NCBI GenBank assembly: GCA_030272585.1 | Contig: BSYQ01000006.1 | Coordinates: forward strand, 377,001-441,000 | Direction: 5' to 3' | Source of the DNA: Bryopsis sp. KO-2023 | Taxonomy: Eukaryota > Chlorophyta > Ulvophyceae > Bryopsidales > Bryopsidaceae | DNA length: 64,000 nt | Shown: in pieces, positions 1 to 9,962 of the stretch | Position numbering within the stretch: the first letter of the stretch is position 1 | How the letters are laid out: every line of letters begins with the position of its first letter | Notes under the pieces: generated by a model | Told to the model about the DNA's origin: nothing | Databases searched by the model: none | What the model saw: the letters and a program-made list of their open reading frames with translations, nothing else | Position numbers and translations under genes: made by a program

Positions 1-333
1 ATAACCAAAGGTTTGATCGAGCTTGCGTCGCGTATGCCCGTTTCAACTTTTCTGGTGGGAACCGGACATCCCTCCAAAATCCCCTCAGGAGGGTGTGGGT
101 TTTTTTTCGACCCATGGGGCTGGCCAGGAACAAGATTAGTGCTTCGTTTGTGTCCTCAGATAACCCTCAACAACACTTTACAAAATCCAAGCTGTTGACT
201 ATTCACAATGTGGGAAACTCCAAACTCAATTCTCTCTTTGCAAAGATGCTCCAGAAAAAAGGTAGCCACTGCGTTGTCGTAAGCGTACTCCCATCACTGG
301 GTTTGTCATTCTTCAAGCATTTATTCCATATAC

Positions 334-899
334 CTGGCTTGTTGCCAATACAAGTGAGCGAAAGAGTTTTCGACAAAGCACTTTTGACTCCTCTGTCAAT
401 AGTTCCAATTGAGCGTCCACCTCCACGCCTTCGGACGCCATTTTTTCCAGGGAACTTCTGTCATAAGTTCCACAATGTCGTGTCATTCTACGGTGAGCCT
501 CCACATCTCTGGCTGTCCCCACGAAAGAGGGGCTCAACAAGATTGACAAGCACAGATGACTTACTCAGTCAGTTTGAACTATTAAACACATTTGTGAGCA
601 GGAATTGAGAAGACCAACACTTGCTCAACCAGGAGTACAAGTTTGTGGTACCACCATATCTGGTCTTGTGCTAATCTAACTCCCTGTTTCTCAATTCGTC
701 TTTTCTAAACGAAGGCTGTGTGGTTCCTGTTCTTTGTTGATGTTGTATATCGTTTTTCGTTATTCGTAACAAGACCATCTCTCCGATCACGTCAGCACCA
801 CCTTTCTTCAATGTCAAATGGTTTTTTGTCTAATGCATGTATGTCAGTGGGGCGAGTTTCTGGTGTTCTCACCACAAAGTCTCGGAAGAGCTGAGCAGC
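334..899 (-). pseudogene. CHUP1-like gene fragment, frameshifted
   Basis: On the minus strand a splice acceptor before 899 opens an exon reading AAQLFRDFVV, matching VAELFREFVV in the CHUP1-like gene at 12.0 kb. About 100 bases on, the homologous motif (VIGEM in the intact gene) continues in a different frame, so a frameshift separates the two parts. A second block near 550-334 reads PSFVGTARDVEAHRRM, matching the PYFLGIAKDVQTYRNM stretch of the intact gene, and ends at a good GT donor. The acidic segment and LLTEESKVL are kept, but the usual tryptophan-containing motif after it is not. The middle (770-552) does not align. I read it as a decayed or rapidly diverging paralogue; no promoter or N-terminal exons were found upstream. 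Confidence 0.6.
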
Positions 900-1893
900 C
901 TGGAAAAACTTCAAACAGCACAATATCCTTTCAAAAAAGCAGGGATGTAGATTCCATTCACTTGCTGGTATAATCCAACGTTTTTCAGTGAAATGAAAGG
1001 ACAACAATTGATTGGAAACTCTGAAAAGAAATAAAGTTTGTGTGTGAAGTGCACACGACGTCTTGGTTTCGATCCATCATCCAACTTTTTTCATTAATGG
1101 GAAGATCTGCACATCTTCTTTCAAAAAGTTCATTCTGCCTAGATTTATGTTTGATAATTTGGCCAAAAATTGTGCCAAATCAAAATCGATGTTGTTAAAA
1201 AGTTTGTTTTCCAAAGATGCAAGGCTAGTGGTACTGGTGAATGTGTAGGCTTCTTTTTTGAGTTGGGTTATGAAACAACGATACATTCTGAAGGATATGT
1301 CTGACCTGCAAGAGGTGTGATGGATGAGTTTTCTCATCCACACGTGTTGAGTTATTTATCAACAGTTATGGGGGAAATACATGTGAGATTGCCGTTTTCC
1401 TTTCACTTCTTCAAGTGAATTATATGGTAAATAAACGAACTCCACGAATGGAGAAAATATCTGGTCTGATATGAAATAGATAAATTAAAGTTGAAACACA
1501 AAATGAAAACTTCAGTAGGATGGTTTAAAATTGAGACAAAAAAATATATCTTGAAAAGACAAAAACAGTACCATTCTTGCCTTCAGTCCACTGTTCGAAG
1601 GGATCTGAACGTTTTTTTTGTCTGTCCGCAGACATTCCAGCTGGTTTCCATTGTTAATTATTTCAATTGTTTGTATTGTAATTTTATTTTTTGTTTTGTT
1701 TTGTGGGGGGCACATTGTCCTCCAACACTTACAAAGTTGGATTAATTTGCGAGCTACATCAGGGTTCTTCTTGCTGTTTTAGATCAAATTAAGAGTTGAT
1801 TCAACCATTTTTTCGGGTCAGGGGGTTCAGGCCAAAAACAAGGTTGGGTGGTTTTGAACAAGACCTCCAGGTCGAGAGTTGATTATTCCACAG
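900..1893. other. AT-rich stretch, no recognised gene
   Basis: Short open frames occur on both strands, but none shows paired splice signals, a recognisable domain or similarity to another part of the window. A 61-codon plus-strand frame at 1063-1248 and the antisense frame over it are mutually exclusive and neither is convincing. Confidence 0.4.
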
Positions 1894-2640
1894 GGCGTAC
1901 GTAATCACATCCTCAATATCAAGGCTGAGCTCGTCGTGAGAGGAGCTGCTTTCTCGATTGAGCTGAGCAGCGACCTTTTGGAGGTCATTAATGATAATAT
2001 TGCTTCCATGAAGCCAAATAGAATTGCTTCTGGAGCTTCTTTATTTACCCAGGTAGGCTGACAATTGCCCTGGACCATCCAGCTGAATCAGCATCATTTT
2101 GGTGATTGCACCCAGTTTACTATGCCATGTCCTGAGCACGTCTTCGATTTTTCTCAGCAAGTTTGCGGCAAACATTCTAAAGCAAGCAACATCATACCCA
2201 AGTTTGTTGTTTTGAATGGTGCATATCATCACGGCTGCCGGTTAGGATGAACCTGCCAATATTTACACTTGTCAATGTATTTCCTCCCAGGCATTGCCCT
2301 TGCTGGTGTGGAGAACAGAGACGTACTTGCCCTGATGGAAACCATTGTTCCGGCTCAGCACATCGTGAAACATGCACATTCGGCATACAACAAGCTTGTG
2401 GTGTGGGTGGAGGAAACAGGGGTGGGAATAAATGTCAAAATCTCCAAGAAACTGATGGAAGAAATGCTTGTCGGAATCATGGGGCATGCAGGAGGCAGCC
2501 GGAATTTGTTCACTACATTCCTGGAGTATTTGAACAAGTTGATCCCTGCGGATGACTTTGTCAAGGATATTGTCAAGGCGGCATTCTTTCCATCCCCGTC
2601 GAGAAGCCAATACATCTTCAACATGAGAGGTCCAAGCTGA
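1894..2640 (+). CDS. Unrecognised protein, two exon-like blocks
   Basis: The first block (1894-2052) follows a CAG acceptor, reads 53 codons with a regular helical pattern (ELSSDLLEVINDN) and ends at CAG before GTAGGC. The second (2291-2640) follows TTCCTCCCAG, reads about 115 codons with alternating hydrophobic and charged residues (VENRDVLALMETIVPAQ, LFTTFLEYLNKLIPADDF) and ends in TGA. Their reading phases do not join directly, so an exon may lie between them or one boundary is wrong. No initiating exon was identified. The helical composition looks like a real soluble domain, but I do not recognise the family. Confidence 0.35.
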
Positions 2641-3342
2641 TGATGTTACCTGACCCCATTAAGGATATTTCGAGAATTGATGTTCCATATGAGAACGGAG
2701 AATGGAGGTACACAAGAATATCTGAGTAGAAGGGGGGAAATCCAGAGCATGCAAATAATCCTTTGGAAAAAGACTGCTGACCACACTCCGAATGATTCCG
2801 TTGGCTGGAGCAGAGATGGGTGCACTCATCATTGCATGTTTTTGTGTTGAACCTTTCTTATGACCTTATGTGTCCCTGATTGGGAGGAATGGAATGTGCT
2901 ATTATTAGACAAGCTAGCGTTGGCGGAGTTCGCTCGAGTGGTCCACCGAGTGATGACACGGGATGTTGAGACATATCGAGACAGTTTGGGTTGAATTTAT
3001 TCGAGAATGGGAATATTTTGAGACATGTGAGAGTCCGTGGGTTTTCTAGGATTTTGTTTCCGAAGGGGAACATTTGTCTGTGCTGATATGCACCTGTGCA
3101 CAGCCAGACTTTAATCAAATCCAATTCAAATCAAATGGCCATTGTCAATTCATGTTCGTTGTGTTTACTTGTTCAGATGTCCAATCACCAAATTAAGGTC
3201 TCAAGGCTTGCTTTCATTCAAGATCCAAAGGACCCCCCAAAAAACATCATAAGGGGGTATTTTAGATGTGTTCCTTCCCACAACTAGATGTTCATCCCTT
3301 TTTCCTGTTGGTTTTGAAGGGGGTGCAGGACAATGTTATCAA

Positions 3343-3516
3343 TTTTAGCCCTCCCAACTATGTTGAACTAGCTCTAAATAGTTTAAAGTTTTGGGCATTG
3401 GATTTATTTTCCTTCATGGAGCCTTTTCATTTTAGCCCTCCCAACTATGTTGAACTAGCTCTGAATAGTTTAAAGTTTTGGGCATTAGATTTATTTTCCT
3501 TCATGGAGCCTTTTCT
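3343..3516 (+). repeat. 87-bp direct tandem duplication
   Basis: The block starting TTTTAGCCCTCCCAAC at 3343 is repeated from 3430 with two or three differences. A partial third start (CATGGAGCCTTTT) follows near 3522. The period is divisible by three, so an incidental ORF runs through both copies (3266-3619), but it has no other coding signs. The rest of 2641-4010 shows no recognised gene. Confidence 0.85.
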
Positions 3517-4010
3517 TTCTCCATGGAGCCTTTTTTTTCTCTCGTCGCAGTTTGTTGGGTTTTCGGCCAAAGATTGGGTGACCTGGCCTCAATCTCATGA
3601 CCTCCACCAGGTTTATTAGATCAACGTGTTTACTTAATGTGTTTGTATACTCCCCACTACTCCCATGTGACTAGTAATAGTCGATAAGCCTGGATGTGCA
3701 GTCATGGGACAAAGATTTTCCCAAACTACCCTCGAGTGTGATGATGAGCTCCAGACAGAACGACTACATCTTCGATTGACCTTTATGTTTTTTTATGGGT
3801 TTTCTTAGAAAAAACATGCTGGATTTACTGATCTTTCCAAAGACTATTTCTTATTTTGTTGGGACGAAAGAGAAAGAAGAGAATGGGAGGTGGCAGGGAG
3901 AGACGCACCACAGAAACTTTCCCAATCCATCCTCAGAATATTCAATAAACCAACAAAAACAGTTAAGCGAAAATCACTACCCAAGTTAGCAGCAACTGTT
4001 CTTTGTCTGG

Positions 4011-4727
4011 TTAACAAAAACATTTCTGACGGCTTTTGCTCTCGAAGACGCTCTTGCCGTCGTCGGTGGGGTCCATTCTCACCCAAGGACCGTCGCAGTT
4101 TTCACAACGGCAGAGATTCCTCTTGAAGTCGGATGCACAGCACATGGTTTTGCCAGGTCCCGAGCAGGCGATGAGCTCCTGCTTAAAAAAATTAGAACAA
4201 AAGCATTTCTGACGGCTTTTGCTCTCGAAGACGCTCTTGCCGTCGTCGGTGGGGTCCATTCTCACCCAAGGACCGTCGCAGTTTTCACAACGGCAGAGAT
4301 TCCTCTTGAAGTCGGATGCACAGCACATGGTTTTGCCAGGTCCCGAGCAGGCGATGAGCTCCTGCTTAAAAAAATCAGAACAAAAGCATTTCTGACGGCT
4401 TTTGCTCTCGAAGACGCTCTTGCCGTCGTCGGTGGGGTCCATTCTCACCCAAGGACCGTCGCAGTTTTCACAACGGCAGAGATTCCTCTTGAAGTCGGAT
4501 GCACAGCACATGGTTTTGCCAGGTCCCGAGCAGGCGATGAGCTCCTGCTTAAAAAAATTAGAACAAAAGCATTTCTGACCGCTTCTGTCCTCGAAGACGC
4601 TCTTGCCGTCGTTGGTGGGGTCCTTTTTGATCCAAGGACCGCCACACTTTTCGCAACGGCAGAAATTCCTATTGTAATCGGAAGCGCAGCACATGGTTTT
4701 GCCAGGTCCCGAGCAGGCGATGAGCTC
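4011..4727 (-). repeat. Four tandem 8-Cys domain repeats, about 183 bp each
   Basis: Repeat starts lie near 4727, 4547, 4364 and 4181. The last three are almost identical in DNA; the first is diverged. Cysteine pattern: IAC, MCC, LCRC, ENC, KCFC. Units are joined by a stretch translated Phe-Phe-Lys-Gln whose DNA (TTTTTTAAGCAG) closely matches the intron acceptor before the first unit (TTTTTTATGCAG), so the duplication seems to have carried the splice acceptor into coding sequence. Confidence 0.85.
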
Positions 4728-7326
4728 CTGCATAAAAAAATAAAATTCATGGCCACCTTCGTTAACAAAGGGAAATCTTATCCCCTCCCCAAATGAAAAA
4801 GAACACTGCAGTTGATCAGAGAAATATTTTGATTGTCTGAGAGTTGCCCGCAAAAATTGCTGGAGGTTCTTTATTCAGTCTATCACAGTCCTTCCAGCAT
4901 TTCACCTCCTGTTCAAAAAAGATACCAAGGCTGAGAAGAAGCAAGCGTCCAAAATAAGATAAGAAATTTCTTTGGCTGTCAAAAACAGGATTTTGGAACA
5001 GTGAAAACATGAAGTGAAATATCAACCGATCCTTATTAATGCTCACACAAGTGTTGAACAATTGCTGCCTGACGAGTAGAAAAATGAGTTTCTTCGACCA
5101 GTTTCAATCACAGGTAAATTGAAGTGTGGAGAAGAGTGCAAGGGAGTTACATACAACAGAAGGTATCAGTCAGCTCTTTTACCAGTTATAGTGGCCAGCA
5201 TGAGGTCTCTCTTGAGAAATATGGACTAAATTGATGCTTAACTTCACCTTGGAAAAGCTTTCAGATGAAGTCGGTGGTCTACTCGGAGTCCTGGAAAATC
5301 CCATTACAGATCCGCTCGGAGGCGGGCTTTTGGGCGAAACTCGAGGTGCCCTCGGAAGCTTAGGAGGTGGGCTTTTTGGTGGAATCAGGGGTCCAGCTGT
5401 AGACTCAAGGGAAACATCTTCATCTACACTTGCCTAGAAAAATATAGGATAAAACATTAGCACAAGTCAAAAACAAAATCCCGAAAATATATGTAGAGGA
5501 GATTGGAAACTTACATACCATCTTACTCACCATCTTTTCATCAATCCATTTCCGGAAACTGCTGACTCTGGTGAACACACCAGGTGTGTGTGTGCCCACA
5601 CTTGTCTGGCCACAATCGTCTGGACCAAACGAAACAATTCCCACAATCATATCCAGCTCTGGGCTGCCTTCGGTTATGTAATCGCCCCCATTGGTGTCAG
5701 GAATCACCAAGGGGCCTCCAGAATCACCTGCGTGCACATTTTCCACAAAAGAGATACTATGTTCACAATGAAACAAAAGGAATAAAAGCAGAGGTGCAAT
5801 GGTCTCTGTAATTCTTCTCTATTCCACAACCAAAACCACGGACGTCTTGCACCTGGCTGAACAGATAGAAAGACACTGTTGGTTCTATCATCTTTTTTGC
5901 TTCTTGGTCACCATTTATTTGAGATTAATTACCGCGGCATGGCGCTTGCGAACGATCATGTGCACAAAGCATATTTTCTTGGACTTTTTTCCACACATTC
6001 TTGCAATTTTTGTTGGCAACGTATTCTAGGCTGTCTGCCATCTGAAGCACTTCTGGAAATGCACCAAACTGAGAAGTTTTCCCCCACCCCAGAGCCACCA
6101 CAGTTTGGCCAGGTCCGAGACCCTGGTCACTGTGGGGTAGCTCTGCTGGTTGTCTCGTGGAGGGCTCCTTGAGAAACAGCAAGGCAATATCGAATCCATC
6201 CTTGTAATTCCCATTGTAGTTCTCGTGGATGAAAACATTTTCTGCTTTTATCACCTACACAAAATAAAACACTTAGAACGGGAATTACACCTGTAAACTC
6301 AACGTTCAAGTTTTCTTTGTGAAACTATTGTGAAATTAGAGCTTTTCAACAGCACCGGTGCTGTTGAAAAAAGGGTACCCTTTTTTCAGACACTGAAAGT
6401 GGTACCTCTGCAGAAGCATCATCGTTGATTCCATGGGCGCCCACATACACAACCGGTGTTGGTCCCAAGGAAAGTTGCCCCTCGACACAATGTGCTGCTG
6501 TCAAAACCCACCTGGGTGCAATCAATGTCCCCCCACAACCGTGAGTTCGAGGACCCAGCGTTCTCAAAGAGCATGCATATGGAAATCTGCCTTCGGGAGC
6601 AGGCTTCCCCTACATTCATCATTGCAGACAGTCACTGCTCACCTTTGTTATCTGAAAATTACAATAGAATCCTCGATCAACCAAAAAAAATGAAGTGCAA
6701 AGGATTGATACTGCAGACAGTGATCCACAAGATCCTGTAGATTCTTCTTTTGATCTCTTCCAACCATACAGCCATTTGAACTTTCTGTATAATCTCCACA
6801 GCCACTCCACCTACAACAATCAATGCAGCACTATTCTGTAGCAGCTTCCGAATCGAAGGGTCGACCCTTGACCAGCCCTCGACATACTGAGTTGCCGGGT
6901 CACCCTGTAGTAAGAAGACAATACCAGATCCATCAGCTGGTCGAAACCGGGACCCAGCAACGCAAAGTTCGAATGGACATTATCACACCTGCTGAGGATC
7001 GCTGCCAACCGCCAGGTCTACGCAATCAAACCGAATTCAACATTTTGTAGAACAGCAACAAATAACGGTCCCAACACTGACCCCGATTTGCACTTCACAA
7101 CACTAAACTACGCTACACTACAACCAAATGTGTCCCATCGTTCAAATGCCTTCTGCTGAAACTGGGCTGCCGCCGCAATCGTCTGCGGACGATTGCACCA
7201 GAACGCAGGATGACTGCGAACATTGGGTAAACCCCTTCAACAAATTGACTCACCTATCGCTGCAGCATACGAAACCGTTCGCTGGAAACAGCACCAGAGG
7301 ACCGACACGATCAAGACAGGGATCAT
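4011..7326 (-). CDS. Secreted trypsin-like serine protease with four C-terminal 8-Cys repeats
   Basis: Likely an extracellular S1-family protease. Exons: 7326-7254 (signal peptide from [18 protein letters not shown]), 7017-6989 (29-nt mini-exon), 6904 to about 6700, 6609-6406, 6254-5933, 5727-5531, 5433-5248 and 4727-4011; every junction with both ends defined agrees in phase. The triad is present: His in LTAAHC, Asp in DIALLFL, Ser in [18 protein letters not shown] resembles the start of a mature trypsin domain; a 9-nt micro-exon (I-T-K, about 6651-6643) would supply its N-terminal Ile. After the protease come a proline-rich linker ([10 protein letters not shown]) and four repeats of about 61 residues, each with eight cysteines, ending KCFC-stop. 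The 3' end of exon 3 and any extra exon between 5248 and 4727 are uncertain. The leader is shared with the genes at 17.3 and 56.0 kb. Confidence 0.85.
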
Positions 7327-7590
7327 CGCACGCCCTCAACGCCGTGCTTATATGCATATATCCAAGAAGTCAAGTTCCGAATATAATCAGACAAAATGAA
7401 GCAGGGATCGGACGCAGCGAAAGAAAACGCTCGCCAAGCTCATCACAGGGGCAGGGGCCCTCTGCTCTGTTCCCCAGACAGAACCACTTTTGTGCTTTGC
7501 TGACAGGTGGATGGGTTCGATCTTTGCCCCAGCGGCACCTCGGAGAATTGGTCGCTCCAATCATCTGGTTTCGAAGTCTCATCTTTCTCG
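7327..7590 (-). promoter_or_regulatory. Promoter and 5' leader of the shared secretory module
   Basis: Read on the minus strand, this DNA aligns with the sequence upstream of the start codons at 17,325 (-) and 56,026 (+), for example GCAAAGCACAAAAG, TGGTTCTGTCTGGGG and CCCCTGCCCCTGTGATG. The match begins about 260 bases before the ATG and continues through the signal-peptide exon, intron 1 and mini-exon 2. Three different loci therefore appear to use one ancestral promoter. No TATA position can be assigned with confidence. Confidence 0.6.
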
Positions 7591-7925
7591 TCGGGGGTCT
7601 CTGTTGTGATGGTGCTGGATACTGCGCACGCGAAAATCGCACTCGATGTCGGTGGCGGTGGAGGCTGTGCAGGCAGGCAGAAGCGTTTGATCCTGCCGAT
7701 CCCACGTGGGCCGCCACGTACAGGCCCTTTCTAAAATGCACGCTTGAAGGCCCTCCCAAGGCGCTTCAACCCGACCACGCACCGGCACCAAAACTTCACC
7801 ACGCCGTCATGGCCCTTGGCAAACACACATTGCCTGAGATTTCTTGCCACACAAAAAAAGGCATGCACCGAGCTTGTGTTCCACGCATCAAAGACTCGTT
7901 CTGTTGCGAGTTTTTTTTTCCTTGA

Positions 7926-8802
7926 ACTGACCTCGTTTGCGATATCCTGGTTGAGTCTTGCAATCGCTTCTGTGGCGATGGAAATGCTCGAAGTTTTCTG
8001 CAGCTCCCCATGCAAGGCCTTGCGCGCACGCAGCACATGGCGTTAACGCGCGCGCGTACAAGTATTGATGGCATGAAAGGCGCGAGTAAGGCTCACACCG
8101 CATTTGCACCAGAGAAAAACCCTGCGCATTGAAGCTCGCAAACGGCGTAATAGATCACACGAAACCACTCCAAAGGCTTCGTATTCAAAGAGGTCTGGCT
8201 CATGGCCGCCATTCCGGCGTTCGATTTCATACTTCTCCATACAGGCATCATCATATCCCAGGCAGGCGAAGCAATCACCCGGGGAAAACAATATTACCGC
8301 GTTCAGTGCTTTCTTACGCTTGGTTCTGCATCATACCACCGACAACCAATCGCACTGAAAAAACGGATGAACAGATAAGCGGACGAAGCGATAAGGACGA
8401 TGGCGTGTTGTCTGTGGAAAAAGCGTTTGGAAGAAACAGCCTTCTCTCTTCGCATACCTGACCCAAACGTGTTCTCCTCCTGACTGTTAACTGTCGTCCT
8501 CGAGAACACTCCGCCTGCGAAACCATGAGCCCGTATGATGCCAAGCATTGCCTTAAACGCAATGCGACCCGCAGGGCACCTCGGATCTGACTCCACAATC
8601 GCAACGAGCAGCCCTCTATCTCTTTGATGGAAACAGATCTGGTGATCTTCACGACGCATCCCATGACGTGACCCCATCTCTGCGTTGTCCCTTCTACGCC
8701 GAGGCCCTGTCCTCTCGCACTCGCCCGATCAAAAACATTTCGACCAAGGATTTCAGGTTTCAGATCGAAAAGGGAAGGGGTTTCTTGCAAAGCCAAGCCC
8801 AC
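7926..8802 (-). CDS. Possible unrecognised multi-exon gene upstream of the protease
   Basis: Several GC-richer open blocks lie on the minus strand: about 8680-8470 (GLLVAIVESDPRCPAGRIAF), a 37-nt exon at 8354-8318 (VRLVVGGMMQNQA) with clean CAG and GTAAG borders in matching phase, a block near 8280-8110 whose frame is ambiguous, and about 8036-7931 (ALHGELQKTSSISIATEAI) ending at GAG before GTCAGT. The composition looks coding, but I could not settle one consistent chain, a start or a stop, and I do not recognise the product. Confidence 0.3.
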
Positions 8803-9962
8803 GATGTTCTTTTTTGTCGTTAAATTGGTGGTCGTTTCTTAGGAATCTTAGGATTCTTTGGTAGGTATACTGATGGCGGAATTTTTGTTTCTGGGGAAAC
8901 ATTTCGAAATGTTTGGCTTTTCAACCCACGAAGTAGGATATCGAATTTTCTCCGCAAACTTCTTGGGGATCTACATTTCCTCCTTTCCCTCTTTTTACTC
9001 GACTTGCGCACACCCAAGCGCCTGATAAGAACACACTGCAGCGTTTGGTTCTCCATAGCACAGTTGTGACAATGAAGTTTCGGAACTCAACCAGCTACAG
9101 GGAAGGCAGATGCGCGTGCGGAAACATGGTGATACATGTATCTCACAGCATCAACTCCAGAAATTGCTGCTGAGAACGCTGTTTGTAAAACAGAGTGTGC
9201 GCGAGCTCCACAACACGGAGTTCCGCCCGTCAGCTTTCGCAAACAACACAGCCCGCGGTCGTGGTACACGTTGTGTTGGTTTTGTGTGTTTTTGTTTGGG
9301 CGTTTCGACAATGAGTGTCACAGAGGCGTTAGAACGGTTAGGAGTCATACAAAAGCACGTTTGACATTTTCACACTCCTTCTGCTCGCAAAAACAACACC
9401 TGCAGGTAGGGGGTCCCCTTGCTGTCGCGCCACAGAGAGAGGCTGTGCGCTTTTCTGAGCAGTCTCACGACGAGCGCATACAGCTTTTAACGAGCTCTCA
9501 TTTGTTGGTGCTGCAGAAAAGTCCATGAACGAGACACAAGTTCACGGAAAAACGTACGACGGCATGACGAGAGAGGTAAGGAAAACACATTTTGCGAGTG
9601 TAAAACTGCGGAAAGAAGGAGGCGTCGCTCTCAGAATCCGGACCCAAAGCAGCAAGCATACTGTGACGTGTGTTGTGCAGGAATGCATGTTGACAGCAAC
9701 ATATCTATAAAATGGGGTTCTTGACTGTGTGATGGAGTGTTGGTTTTGTTGCTGCAAAAGGAGGAATTAATTTCCCTTCATTGAGTGCATGTATAATATT
9801 GGGATGCACTCCATAATTTTGCATGTTGCTTGTATCAGACTGGGAAATGTTTCTGGTGCATGACATGTTTGCATGCCTCTTATGTTGAGAGCCATGCTAT
9901 ATTTTTCACAAAATCTTGTGAATCACTGTGGGTGGTCTCATATTTGTGTGTGGTTGCAATAG
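8803..9962. other. Intergenic region before the CHUP1-like gene
   Basis: No supported gene. Small overlapping frames on both strands near 9.1-9.5 kb have no splice signals that chain. The last few hundred bases presumably hold the promoter and 5' UTR of the gene starting at 9963. Confidence 0.4.

Noticed and set aside
3266..3619. 117-codon ORF over the 87-bp duplication
   Set aside because: Open only because the repeat length is a multiple of three; no splice or domain support.
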